Shown piece after piece: positions 22,301 through 33,045 of a stretch of DNA of 64,000 bases. The stretch's first letter is position 1; each line of letters opens with the position of its first letter. The notes beneath the pieces were generated by a model, which was given only the letters and a program-made list of their open reading frames with translations, did no database searches and was not told where the DNA came from. The DNA comes from Magnolia sinica. Its lineage: Eukaryota > Streptophyta > Magnoliopsida > Magnoliales > Magnoliaceae. The stretch covers positions 7,354,501 through 7,418,500 of the forward strand of contig NC_080577.1 of assembly GCF_029962835.1 (NCBI RefSeq). Reading direction: 5' to 3'. The position numbers were made by a program, and so were the translations under genes.

Positions 22301-25300
22301 ATTAGTGTAATCTGTGTAGAATATCTGATATTGATAAGGTTCCTGCGTGTTAATAATATCTGTTTCTTCTTGTCATATGTTTATGAGTTGAACTCATGGA
22401 TCTGATTTGAACAAGTGGACAAGAAATCAAAGATTGCAATAGTGTACCTCTTAAGATCTGGACCTGAAGCTTGACCTAAATTTTAGGGGCAGACATCCTT
22501 TTGCCCGTGCTTTCATTTGCCAAGCTTATGCTTTCAAATCTATGACATCAGTTGGCAGGAGTCTGCTGTTTGGTTTACATTGATTGTACCTTTGGCAGGC
22601 ACTGCTTTTTCCCTTTGTTCAGGAAATGGCTAATTAGAGAATCTATGAGCTGTATGTTTACATTTATACTTAATTACCTAGACAAATTAAATAGATATGT
22701 ATACACATATGCATGTTCGAAATCTAAGGCCAAATCCTGCCAAACAGGTAATTCATCTTACTTATTGGTTGTGCTTCTGGGATTCATTTTTGGTAACAGT
22801 ACACCGTATGTCCATAATACGTGCATTGGCCTATTGTTTAATGGTCACCAGCTATGTTTTTCTTCTGGAGTATTTTTTTTTAGACTCTCTATCCAGTGAA
22901 TCTGTTTTGGCTGTGTCACTTGTTGCAGGGAGCTCTTGGGAGTGTCTCTGCACTTGCAGGGAATTACCTTAGATTAGGGAAATGTTCACTGGTGAAAGAA
23001 TGAAAGATTTTGGAACAAACCTAACTGCAAAATCTTAATTCATAGGAAGTTTTGCAGTTGCTGCACCCTATAAATTATAATGATTGAGATGCCCATATTT
23101 CAGTGGACAGCTTAGTTGACAGAAGGGACAAATGGTCTTTCGGTTTCAGTAAGTTCCTCCCAAGCATTTTATTGAAGATTTACTTGTCGAATACTTCTGA
23201 GGAAACCTATCCTGTGCAGTGTGCACAATGATTATCATATGCTTCTGCATCAATAGACATTCATTGATCATTCTCTTTTGGTTGCATTTGTAAGAGGAAT
23301 GCTTCAACTAACATTTGTTCTGTTTGTTGTAAACTTCATTATCATCATCTAACAATTATCCCAACTAATTGAGGTTGGCTACACGAGCCCTGTTTCGCAA
23401 TTCCACTCTATCAAGGACCAAATCCTCATTTAAACCATAGGTCACCAAGTCTTTTCTTACGACGTCCACCAAAGTCTTGAGTGATGACTTCCAGTTGAAA
23501 TTGCCATGAATTGTACAAATATCTTAGAAGTTTGAATAGAAAAGGCATGCCAAAATTTAAAGAATCCTTGCCAAATGTTTTTCTTTCTTTATATAATTAC
23601 ACTCCTAAATTGCTTGTTTTCCTTTGGGAACATTGGGTATGTCAATTCGTTGTGCATGCCATATCTGATTTTCTGCTGGGTCATCCCTGGGACTTCCCAC
23701 TGTCCTGAAATTTTTAGTTTTGTATTTCATTATAGGGTGGAAGCTTCTGACTTGAAGAACTAATGAATCATTAAATTGGTTTGTTGCCTGAGCACTGGTT
23801 TCCACATGTTATTAGCTGATTTCCTTAAATTTACAGTTGACTGGGGGGAAAATTGGTGATCGGCTGATGGCTGAAGCAGAAACAAATCTTGCCATAAACG
23901 TTCTTCCAGGCTTGTTGTCAGAGTCCTACGAAGTACAGGGGAGGGGCGAGCTACAACTAGGTTTGTCCTCCGAGAATTCCCTTTTCTCCCTGTTTATACC
24001 TCCTTGACTCGTTGAGTTTGTGCGAAGAGCTACTTTTTAGATTTACCAAATCTGTGAAGTTCATTGACTGCTCTAATACATCAGTTTAGTTCAGTTATGT
24101 TGCTTGCACTTTTGAAATTCAGGTATCCTAATTGAAAACATGAGGCGTGAAGGGTTCGAGCTTTCTGTTTCACCACCAAAAGTGATGTGAGTTATTTAGC
24201 AAGTTAATGGCGCCCATCCTTTCCTTTCAGTTTCATTTTTCCTGTTCATTTATGAGTTTCAGCATTATGTAGGTGTGTTTAATTTGTATGTTCTATTTAC
24301 TGCAGCATTATTTTCATGCTTCAAAGTTGTAAAAGAAACCAATTTCTTGCAGATTTGTTTTACATATTGCCCAGATTTGCCTATTTCATCATACGGGGTT
24401 GAGCTTTACACCCCCAGACTCAGTTCATGTCTCACATTGAAACCTTTGTGAAATTAACTGAGAAACTCCTTCCCCTGGAAAACATGAGAAATGATGATTC
24501 AACGATTGGATTTTCTTTATCTGGTTAACTCTGGGGAGATCCAATGAAGAGCCTGTTTTGTCTTTTGGGTGAGTGCGAATAGAAAATAAAAGGGTTCAGA
24601 GTGGTTTTAGACAGTAAGTTGGAGCAACTCAAGTCTTAGACCTTGGAAGCATTCATGATATTCTGAGAACTGAGTCTTGATTTGAACTATGTTTTGAAAG
24701 ATTGAATGTATCCTGAGCTACGCTTCTGTACTGGCTGAGTCAAGTTCACTTGGATAGTTTGGGGCAAATTCATTGAGTTTTTGTACCATTAACAAAAGTA
24801 CCTAGCTTTGAAAAACGAATATTTGCGTCTTTTCGTCCTTTTCATTATGCTGAGATGTGAAAATAAACTCATTTGGAAAAAAAGAATAAATTTTATATGG
24901 AACAACTCCTGCATTGGCTGAGTCAAGTTCACTTGGATAGTTTGGGGCAAATTCATTGAGTTTTTGTGCCATGAAGAGAAGTTAAAAGTTAGTGTATTGT
25001 TGTCATTTTTATTATGTTGAGAAGTGAAGAATAAACTCATTTAGAAAAAAAGAATAAATTTTATATGGAATAATGGCATTTAACTTCTCTTCACATCAAC
25101 ATGTTTTTTATAAGTATCCTATGGAACAATGACATGCTTCCAAGGATCTGCCTTTCATGCTATGCAATTGCTTAGTTTGGTCTATTTTCTTTTCTTTCAT
25201 TTTCATTTTGTTTTGTTTTCTTCTTCTTCTTCTTGGGTAAATATGTGGTCTGAGTGGTCATTCTGATCATTGAATCAGGTATAAGACCGAGAATGGTCAA

Positions 25301-28300
25301 AAACTTGAGCCACTGGAAGAGGTGACCATTGAGGTATTCAAATATGCAATCACTGGTCACACATAAAAGTAGTTACTTTTTCATAAGCAGTTGGAAATGT
25401 TCCCCGTCATCTTTGTATTTCAGGTAAATGAAGAGCACGTCGGACTGGTTATGGAAGCACTATCACATAGGCGGGGCGAGGTTGTTGACATGGGTCCTGT
25501 TCCAGGGAATGTTGGCAGGACTAGAATGTCTTTGACTTGTCCATCGAGGTTGGTCTTAATTTTGATTTTGTTTCTCGTTGTCTGTTGAATGCTCACATGG
25601 TTTTGTGAGTTACAAATTTAAATCTACAAGTGACAAGTCCTATTTATAGGTGGCTGGTTGCCATTTGTTATTAAATTAGCCATGGTTTAATTTATAATTT
25701 CTCATTCTCCATTCCAAATTTGACCAATGTTTCTGATACTTAAGCTGCCAATGGTAAATGTATTTCTGCATGTCGTTTGTTGCAATACTCTTTAGTGCTC
25801 TGCCGTTTCTACTGTTGTGGTTGAATCCCCTTCCAACAAGCGAGACAAAATTGTGATCATATACCAGTTTTCATGTGGAATTTTGGATAATGAATATAGA
25901 AGCCACATCCACAGACTAAAGAAGGGATCAGTCTGTCAAGGGAAATTGAACTAGGCCTACCCTTACCAGTTAGGACTTCAGCAAGATCTTGTGATGAAAT
26001 GTCTAGGGAATCCTAACCAACCACAATGTTGTTATAGTGGATATATGTGAGCTTATTAATTCTTTAACTCTCTGGCCAGTGGATTGTGTGTGAACATATA
26101 ACTTCCTTGGTTCTTTCCATGGTTTCGTCCAACTTCTGTGAAGGTGTGGGAAACATCTGTTCTAATAATGTCAGGAAGCGGAAGGGTCTAGCAACTAGCA
26201 AGCTCCTATATGAACACAAACATGAACATTGAAGTATTATATTTTACCAAATATAAATACTTCAATGGTTTTAACTTGATTTTGTTAGTCTGCAAACAAT
26301 ACAGATATTAATATGTAAGTATCTAACAATTTGTTTATAAGAACTCACATTGTCAGACTTATTTTCTCATTACCTATTAAAAAAGAATTTACATTGTTAG
26401 ACTTACATAGAATCTGAAATGAACCTCAAATAGTACAGGGTTGGAGATAAAGGTAAAGAAGAAATAATGTGACTTCTTGACTCGCCTTCTCTTATTTGTT
26501 AATCGTTTACATAGATTGTGCACATTGTTCATTTATATTTGATATGAAGGTTATCTGTGGAAAAACCCCGAATGTCATTTGTGTAGTCCACACTCATGTA
26601 TTTTTCATTAAATGAATCAAATAGAACTGTAGCTCGGTCAGATTTCCTACCTACTCCTACTGTGTAAGATGTCTAACATTGGCTCAAAATTCCTTGAGGT
26701 ATCGAGATTTATTTCAAGGCTTCATGTGTCTAAAGAAGCTACATTCATATATTAACACTTTCAGCCCTTGCCAATTTCATTGAATAATTGGAGTGAACAT
26801 TCATAAAAATATCTGCTTATCTAACATTTGTTCTCTTTTGAAGAATCATGAGTGCAACATGTCACTCTTTTTTCTTGAATTTTGTTACTTTAACGTGTTT
26901 TGTAATATTTGTTTTCTTCAATCCTTACAAAATTTATGTTCTCTTATAGCTGTCTGCATGGTTGTCCATGTTTTTGTATTCAATCCACTCTATCTTGTGT
27001 CTCGTTGCAGAGATTGCTGATTTTTTATCTGGCTGCATGCTTACAGGGGCCTAGTTGGTTATAGAAGCGTGTTTAGCAGTGATACACATGGCACTGGATT
27101 TATGCATCGTGCTTTCTTGAGTATGTATTCTTGTTCTCCTTTGTCTTCATTTAATTTTGCTCCGATATGGATCTGTGGACTCAATCAAAAGTGTAAACTA
27201 CTTACTATTTTTCATAAATGTCTTTGAATGATTTGCATTTCTGAAGTTAAAGTTGATGTAGAGATGTCTTGAACTCTAATATTCATCAGCACTCAATCTC
27301 CATTGTATTACAGAATTTTCCTTCAATGCAAGGTTCTAACATCCCCATGTAATGCATATTTTTACTACATTATCTACTTCAATACAAGAATTTTCCTTCA
27401 ACGCAAGGTTCTAACATCCCCATGTAATGCATATTTTTACTACATTATCTACATCTTGATGAAGTATAGCTCACATTCATCCGGGTCTTCCTTTCTTGCT
27501 TTGTATATGGATGCTATTTATAGTTAGATTCATCATTAAGATAGTCAAACTGAATTGGGATCAGTTGATGGGCTCACCCCACTTTGAGAATTTAATGTTT
27601 ACTATCATTGCTATTGTTCTTTTTCTCCCCTCTAGTTTGTTGGAACATGATTTTATGGTGGGTTCATGATAATAACAGCTTAGTGGATCTTGTGTTATAA
27701 TCTTTGCAGCCTATGCAAAATATCGAGGTCCTCTTGGAAATGTCAGGAAAGGGGTATTGGTATGTCTCTCAGTTGCCTTTTCAAATTATCTAGCATCCAA
27801 GATCTATTTAGTTGCTTCAATCAAGCATAAGGAAACAAGGTTGAGATTTTACTGCACACTTCAGTGGAAGGCATGCCAATCCTTCCCGTTGCTTTTGAAG
27901 TTCATGAATGGTGCATGTATCGTACTTGTTTTTGGAGGGTTCTTGGGCTATGCAAGTCCTGGGCATAAGCAAGAAAACACTTTTAAATATTAAATGCAAT
28001 TATGCTTCTTGGCAGATGTGAGCATGTGAAACCAACCATGTCAACCTTTTAGCTCTGGACGTATCGGTTTGGTCCAACTGCTGATCTGGTTTGACCCACG
28101 TCTGACCATGGTGTCTACTTGAATTATTGTTAATGAAAGATAAAAAAGGAACTAAGAAAAGAAGCGATGAATAGTATGTCTGGTATTTAATGGAAGGTTG
28201 TAGCTTTGAGCTCTATCAAGGCGATCACACATTTTGCTGAGAAAACAGATGACCACTTATTGACCCAGCTTTTTGGTGACCTGGTCTGTTTCTGTTGCCA

Positions 28301-30027
28301 GTACTGGTCCAAACTGGTCTATGTCCAGTTGATCAGGTTTTAGAAATCTGAATCACATATTCCGTCTTTTTTTTTGAAAGATACTGATTTTATTCTAGGC
28401 CAGAAGAAAAACAAAAGCCAAAAACAAAGGAAAAAGGAAAGAATACAAGATGCCAGTAAGGCACCAACTCTGAATCGCATATTCAGTCGCTTTTGTATTT
28501 TCTCAACTGCAATAGTGCAGTTCAATTTATCTTTCAGAAAAAAAGAAAAGAAGAAGCAATAGTGCAGTTCAATTTTATTTTTTTTTTTGTTTGTGAAGCT
28601 TTCAGCAGAAGGGATAACCATACTGTATGTGTAAAAGAGGATAACCAATTACCTTTTCTTTTAATCGTATATTATAATTCTTCTCAAGTGATCAAACCTA
28701 CAAAGAGCTCAACTTTCAATTGCTGTTTAAATGAGTCTTCACTTTCTTAATCTACTTGGTCAAACAGGTATCCATGGGCAACGGGATTATCACATCGCAT
28801 GCACTGATGAGTTTAGAAGCGCGTGGAATTCTCTTTGTATCTCCGGGCATGGAGGTTATTTTCTTAATATGACCAGTACTGGATTCTTTTTGCTTCATAT
28901 TTTCATGATCTTGAGAAATGGGGCATACAGCTTAGTTCCTAACATGCATATTGAGTTAAAATGTGTTGACTTTTGTTTTCTTTTTCCTTTTATTATACAC
29001 AGACATATGACGGCATGATAGTTGGCGAACACTCTAGGGATACTGATCTTGACGTAAGTAGGAAGATTTTTGAGTACCTTTCTTAAAGTGCTTACCTGTG
29101 CTCAAATCTAATCCAATGAGCATTATTGACCTTTCCATTGATTGCCATGCTATAGATCAACCCTGTAAGAACAAAAGAACTGACAAATGTGCGTGCTGCG
29201 GGCAAGGATGAAAATGTGCGGTTGTCCCCGCCTCGTCTGGTATGTTGTCGAACATCTTTGCTTGTGGGATCATCATTATCACCAAATTTATTGTTGCTGT
29301 TGCTACTGCTGATGCTCCACTTGCTGTATCATCACCACTCATTATTATTGTTGATACCACTGGGCACTGCTGCTATTGCTGCTGTCGCTTCTGCCAGTAC
29401 TGCAACTGCTGCTAATGTTGCTCAGGCTGGCAATGGGTCAGGTAGGCCCATGGGCTGGCTGGCCTCACTGCTCCGCTTAGTCAGGTGTGGGTGGCACTTG
29501 TGAAGTTGCAGGTTAGGTTTGGGCCTGAAATTGGGGCTGAAACTTATACAACCATACCCAACCCACTTACAAGAAGCTTCTAAATAGTAACAGGAGGGTC
29601 GAGTCCCTAAACCTCTCATTCAGCACTAATGGGTCTTGAAATGAGCCCATTGAGTGAGTGTCCAGTTGATCGTGATGTGGCCCTAATAATTTGTTTTACG
29701 GGTTGAGCTGCAGGCTCAAACTCTGGACTTATTTAGTAAACAGGTCGGGCTTGGGTTTCAGGTCATCTGTTGCAGCTGGGGCTTGAGTTTGAATTTTGGG
29801 CCCATTTTAGTACACAGGTCAGGCCCAGCCTGACTACAACCATGATCAAACCCGACCAATTGCTACATATTACTGTTTCGACACTGGTTAAGTTCCATTA
29901 TGTTTCCATCAGGCAACATTTAGCTTTTGTTTGGGAGACGCCTAAAAAACGAGTTCATCACATTTTAAATTACAGCAATTATGTATTAGAGATCTTGATC
30001 TCTAAATACATAATATAATGAGAGCTG

Positions 30028-30074
<47 letters not shown>

Positions 30075-32219
30075 GAGTTATGCTAACGGTAATTTATATT
30101 GGAGATCAAGATCTTTATTACAGAATTACTGTTAACTAAAATGGGATGAACACATTTTTAGGCGTGTACCAAACAGGGCCTTCTATGTAGGAAGTAGCAA
30201 AATTATTCTATACGATCTATGCTATATATAACAGGGTAGCAGAGAAACTGCCATTAGTTTTGGATGAGACTAAATTTGCCTTATTTAAGGGACATGGAAG
30301 GGTTTTTAGAAAATAACAAAGTATTTGGGTAGATTTAGACAGGTACAACCAATGGACCGTGTGTTGCTAGAGGCTTGACTCTTTTTACAAGGAAAAAACT
30401 TTAGTACTTGGGCAAGTAAGATGGTTGATATGCGGGCACTGAGAATTTGTATGTGGAAGATTATAAACTGAAATCAAACCATCCAAATTGTGTGTTTCGA
30501 TACAGATGGATCTTGATTTGATTTTCTAACTGGCTGATTGGTGATATTTAATAGATTAATTATTATTATTATTATTATTTTTGTTGAAAGATGGTGTTAT
30601 TTAATTGATGGCTGAACAAAACCAGCCAATTGTCGAAAATCAAGAGATAAATGCTTATTAATTGGATATGTAGAATTTCAGATACTTGCCTTAATCTGAT
30701 TTGCACAACTTGGAGGGGTTGATTGAGCTATCGTATGCCACATGTACAATGTCAAAGTGACCTACTTTTGAAACCTACCTACCTAATGTGGTTCCCATAA
30801 GTTGGGAGGGGCTGTTTGAGCTAATGTGTGCCACTTGCAGAATGTCAAAGAGCTTGAGTATCAACCCTCGCACTCTGTCGGAGTATTAAAATTCTTTCTA
30901 CAAATCGTAATCTATTACTTTGCGACAAACCATTTCTTCTCTCTCTCTCTCTCTCTCATGGTTTGCAAATTGGATTTCTTGTATTGAATTGTTCACCACC
31001 GATACATGATGCACGAGCCATACCCTCTAGCTTATATAATGAGAGCAAATTCTTCTTTTTGATGATAGTTGTGCTCTTTATTTAATTTGACAGTCTGAGA
31101 CTAATATAAGAGGGTGGTATCATTTATCAATACTTATATTAGCATGCACAAACTTCACTACATACAAATTGAAACTTATAGGTGATCCAAATCTAATGAA
31201 TCTGCATTATACACATAAAACTACTTTATGCATACCATCAAGATTGCAAATTTTCAACTCTGCTTATGCCGCTTCTTAGATGCTCCCATTGATCAGATTA
31301 GAAATTTACAACTCCATTTTAGCGTGACCTCCCTTGAATTACAAACTTGCAACCCTTTTTATACTGTTTTATGTCAGCGTGCATGCCTTCTCCAACTAAT
31401 CTAAAATGAAGCAGGATAGGAGATTTTTTTTTTTTTTTTTGGTAGGAAGATGCTCTCATGAATCTAACACAACATCCTCATTTTTATTTTTTTTTAAAAG
31501 AAAGAAAAGAAAAGTAAGTTTTAACTAGTTACAACCATGAGTTGTGCAGATGACTTTGGAAGAAGCTATTGGGTATGTTGCAGCTGATGAGCTAATTGAG
31601 GTAAGTGTTGAATTCAGTTCAGTTGGTGATGGGTTACGGTATATGCTCATGCATGGTGAGGTGATATACGTCAGATTGGTTTTCCTTTGGACTGACAAAC
31701 CTCATGTGGGGCCCACCTTTTAGTGATCCTAGTTATTTATATGGTGGGTTGTTTGGTCCATGGGAGATTGAGTTCCTTTGGCCTGACAAACCTCATGTGG
31801 GGCCCACTGTTTAGTGATCCTAGTTATTCATTTGGTGGGCTGTTTGGTCCACGGGAGATTGAGTGGAACCTCTTACCCTGTGGAAGATTACAATGGTCTG
31901 GCTGGGCCCCTTTCGATATGGATAAAAGGGTTTTAATTGCCTATTTCCAAATCTGGGCATGGCCTATGAAATGGTGGGACCTTCCAGATGAGCAGCTTAG
32001 GCAAATCCTTAGGTGCAATCACTGGTTCTTAATAAGACTGCTGGGTCTTAATAAGAAGAAGCCATTTCTTCGATGGAGCATCATGTATGTATTACCTCTA
32101 TCATTGATATTCACAAGTAGTGTGTTGGCTTGCAGGTTACACCAAAAGCTGTGCGGTTGAGGAAGAGATACCTTGATGCGAACAAGCGAAAAGCAATGAG
32201 AAATAAGCCCAAGGAATGA
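10316..32219 (+). CDS. TYPA: TypA/BipA-like translational GTPase, organellar (19 exons, complete)
   Basis: Exons: 10316-10669, 12477-12551, 12693-12843, 13480-13548, 13665-13837, 14405-14542, 14689-14814, 22159-22257, 23837-23960, 24123-24186, 25279-25333, 25424-25548, 27047-27120, 27710-27759, 28768-28854, 29003-29053, 29156-29239, 31550-31600, 32136-32219. They total 2034 nt (677 aa), with matching phases throughout. The start ATG has a good context (AAAATGG). Residues 1-65 are S/A/R-rich without acids, with RSFSAS near 40-45, so a mitochondrial (or plastid) presequence is likely. GTPase motifs: AHVDHGKT 75-82, RGIT 111-114, DTPGH 133-137, NKVD 187-190, SAK 228-230. Domain II, the EF-G-like domain with [20 protein letters not shown], and the TypA-specific C-terminus follow. 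The family binds 70S-type ribosomes and hydrolyses GTP. The closest plant relative I recall is Arabidopsis EMB2785 (embryo-defective). Intron 1 begins GC; all others are GT-AG. Confidence 0.95.
11125..11253. repeat. Three tandem 43-bp units in TypA intron 1
   Basis: TGTGAACTTTGTGC.GACCTG followed by TAAAACTAAGGC.TGGACAA begins at 11125, 11168 and 11211. Spacing is exactly 43 bp with few differences between units. It lies just upstream of what looks like a LINE 3' tail (AATAAAATTTCACC... then an A-rich run at 11410-11432), so it may be part of that element's 3' UTR. Confidence 0.85.
11390..11432 (+). mobile_element. Probable LINE 3' end with A-rich tail
   Basis: GAATAAAATTTCACCACC followed by AAAAAAAAATAAAAAATAAA resembles the polyadenylated end of a plant L1 element inserted in sense in TypA intron 1. 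The 5' boundary and a target duplication could not be defined, so only the tail is reported. Confidence 0.45.
11545..11760 (+). repeat. Dispersed repeat shared by TypA introns 1 and 8, copy 1
   Basis: The segment contains AATTGGGGTTGGCTATATGA, CATTCCACTCT and TCAAGTCTGTTCTTACTACC. Matching sequence is present in intron 8 (23345-23480: AATTGAGGTTGGCTACACGA, TTCCACTCTATCAAGG and AAGTCTTTTCTTACGACGTC). The two copies have the same orientation. I regard it as a dispersed, probably SINE- or retroposon-derived plant repeat; the family is not named. Confidence 0.55.
15161..16725 (-). mobile_element. 5'-truncated L1-type LINE with 12-bp target duplication
   Basis: The direct repeat CGCCCCATACAA at 15149-15160 and 16726-16737 flanks 1565 bp. 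The + strand starts with a T run (15162-15173), the minus-strand poly(A) tail. An open frame at 16045-16737 (230 aa, minus) encodes the RT thumb and connection region with [28 protein letters not shown] and [18 protein letters not shown]. Frame 15240-15617 (minus) gives the zinc-binding end with [15 protein letters not shown] and WTERNKRCF. Long intact frames suggest it is younger than the neighbouring LINEs, but it lacks endonuclease and RT palm and cannot move by itself. Confidence 0.9.
18904..19316. mobile_element. Tourist-like MITE inside the plus-strand LINE
   Basis: The termini GGGCCCGTTTGGCCGG and CCGGCCAAACGGGCCC form a near-perfect inverted repeat, flanked by the 3-bp duplication TTA (18901-18903 and 19317-19319). 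Removing it rejoins the LINE reading NLRLMN to [11 protein letters not shown], which matches intact relatives. A TTA duplication fits the PIF/Harbinger (Tourist) group. Internally the element contains two diverged half-units, each with GGATTGG.AGGGAT and ATCC.GGGATTGGCCGG. Related elements occur at 57090-57540. Confidence 0.9.
19647..20969 (+). mobile_element. TRIM-like miniature LTR retrotransposon
   Basis: Two direct repeats, LTR1 19647-19889 (243 bp) and LTR2 19943-20969, flank only 53 bp. The internal segment has a primer-binding-site-like TGGTATTAGAGC (resembling the complement of initiator Met tRNA, TGGTATCAGAGC) 3 nt after LTR1, and a purine run GGGGGTGA just before LTR2. The 5-bp duplication GTTGG lies at 19642-19646 and 20970-20974. 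LTR ends are TAATGCA...TGCATTA (LTR1 ends TGCATCA), not the usual TG...CA. LTR2 is longer only because a 744-bp MITE sits in it. There is no coding capacity, so it would need proteins supplied in trans. Confidence 0.85.
20094..20837. mobile_element. hAT-like MITE inside the TRIM 3' LTR
   Basis: The terminal inverted repeat is CAATGTTTTAAATATTGATG on the left and CAGTGTTTGAAATATCGGTA from the right end (reverse complement). The 8-bp flanking duplication is GGCCCACG (20086-20093) and GGCCCATG (20838-20845), one mismatch. Eight-base duplications are typical of hAT transposons. The interior is rich in GATATCGG / CGATACG motifs and has no coding frame. It interrupts LTR2 at a point that is continuous in LTR1. 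Confidence 0.85.
20965..21509. repeat. Perfect tandem duplication, 281-bp period
   Basis: Bases 20965-21228 and 21246-21509 (264 bp each) appear identical, separated by 17 bp that repeat TGCTTCTCGGTTAAAT from inside the unit. The copied unit starts with CATTA, the last bases of the TRIM LTR2, followed by the GTTGG target duplication and LINE sequence. It therefore arose after the TRIM insertion, or is an assembly artefact. Confidence 0.9.
23345..23480 (+). repeat. Dispersed repeat shared by TypA introns 1 and 8, copy 2
   Basis: This matches the repeat at 11545-11760 in several blocks, including GAGGTTGGCTACACGA, TTCCACTCTATCAAGG and AAGTCTTTTCTTACGAC. It lies in intron 8 in the same orientation as copy 1 and has no coding potential. 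Confidence 0.5.
24725..25070. repeat. Tandem duplication of about 183 bp in TypA intron 10
   Basis: TGGCTGAGTCAAGTTCACTT at 24732 recurs at 24915, and both copies end with AGAATAAATTTTATATGGAA. The first third is nearly identical and the middle is diverged. No function is evident. Confidence 0.85.
27311..27458. repeat. Tandem duplication of 75 bp in TypA intron 13
   Basis: AATTTTCCTTCAA.GCAAGG and the following TTCTAACATCCCCATGTAAT start at 27314 and again at 27389. Two nearly identical copies lie head to tail. Confidence 0.9.
28363..28468 (-). mobile_element. Short 5'-truncated LINE tail with 16-bp target duplication
   Basis: TCTGAATC.CATATTC lies at 28347-28362 and 28469-28484 (one mismatch), flanking 106 bp that begins with a T run on the + strand. 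Read on the minus strand it ends AGAATAAAATCAGTATCTTT followed by CA and poly(A), a LINE-type 3' end. It lies in TypA intron 14. Confidence 0.8.
28529..28555 (+). mobile_element. 27-bp retrotransposition scar with 20-bp target duplication
   Basis: The exact 20-bp repeat GCAATAGTGCAGTTCAATTT lies at 28509-28528 and 28556-28575 and flanks only ATCTTTCAG followed by A/G-rich tail sequence. ATCTTTCA is also the terminal sequence of the LINE tail 60 bp upstream. I infer an extremely 5'-truncated LINE insertion. Confidence 0.65.
29270..29420. repeat. Trinucleotide-biased stretch (TTG/CTG/TGC)
   Basis: This is a low-complexity region with many imperfect TGCTGC / TTATTG triplets just after exon 17 of TypA. 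It is followed, to about 29865, by 'GGGTCAGG...CCCAGCCTGAC' repeat sequence that may be an old hAT-type MITE; its ends are not resolved. Confidence 0.5.
29923..30180. mobile_element. Long inverted-repeat MITE with (TA)n loop in TypA intron 17
   Basis: Arms of about 90-100 bp pair. TTTGTTTGGGAGACGCCTAA (left) matches the reverse complement of the right end (CTGTTTGGTACACGCCTAAA), and AGAGATCTTGATCTCTAA matches TTGGAGATCAAGATCTTTA. The loop is a (TA)n run at 30033-30072. It shares motifs with the MITEs at 6679 and 8216. No target duplication is certain. Confidence 0.7.
30033..30072. repeat. (TA)n microsatellite
   Basis: About 20 TA units form the loop of the intron-17 inverted-repeat MITE. Confidence 0.95.
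30937..30957. repeat. (CT)n microsatellite
   Basis: About 10 CT units lie in TypA intron 17. The remaining intron sequence between 30181 and 31549 is AT-rich with T tracts, and I see no other structure in it. Confidence 0.9.
31683..31864. repeat. Tandem duplication, 91-bp period, in TypA intron 18
   Basis: TCCTTTGG.CTGACAAACCTC starts at 31683 and 31774. Each copy continues with ATGTGGGGCCCAC, TTTAGTGATCCTAGTTATT and GGTCCA.GGGAGATTGAGT. The copies differ at a handful of bases. Confidence 0.9.
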
Positions 32220-32910
32220 GGACGATGCCCTCAACAATTTTGTAACCTTATCATTATTCTTTTTTACTTTTGAATTTTACCACACTGTAGTATTATTATG
32301 ATGAAATTTTGATAAACGATTGTTCTTAAAAAAAGGAAAAAACAAACAAACAAGAAAACAAACTTCAGTTGTTGAATTTTAAAAATAATGCATGTGGTGA
32401 ATAGCTATTACATTCATGAAATTATACAACGGTTGGATTCTCTATTCTGAACTTTGAAATTGTTATTTATTTATTTAGCTAGAGGCATTATAGAGTGCTG
32501 AGGCAACAGAATGTGAGAAGTGTCTGATGCACCGTTATGTATGCATGGAGCCAATGGTTCGGTGGAAGCATCCGGACAGTCTTCCTGTACTGACGGTCTC
32601 CACTACAATTTTCAAGTGGGAGTGCTCCTGGAGATGATACTGTAGATCCGTCTCTCCACGGAACACACGTGGAGGGATAAAGTGACAATCTGGACCGTAG
32701 ATTTAGTGGGACCTGTCTTAGATGGCCCTTGTACTGAAAATCAAGTATGTCTCGACTAATTAGCCATCCACAATACAGTAAGATGGACGGTCCAGATTGA
32801 TATGTTGCCTTCTACGTGTGCATGCAGAAATGGCTCTACAATTTCATCTCCTTACCCATCTCGTCTCAAAAGAATTGTATCGTCCGGTTCTAAGCACATG
32901 CTTTATTTGT

Positions 32911-33045
32911 TTTTTTTTTTTTTTTTTGTTAGCTTGTTAGTACACCCACTGTCAGATCACACTTCACTGTTAGCCACCCCCACTGGGGAATCGATGCCAA
33001 GACCTCAGTGTGAGGTGACGGACGGTACGGTTTTAAACCTCAAAT
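32911..33045 (-). mobile_element. tRNA-like SINE, minus strand
   Basis: A T run (32911-32927) begins the + strand copy, so the poly(A) tail is on the minus strand. Read on that strand the element contains GGTCTTGGCATCGATTCCCC, which resembles a B box, then GGGGGTGGCTAACAGTGAAG and GGGTGTACTAACAAGCTAAC before the tail. A truncated copy of its 3' end lies at 35019-35061. The 5' limit is approximate. Confidence 0.6.
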
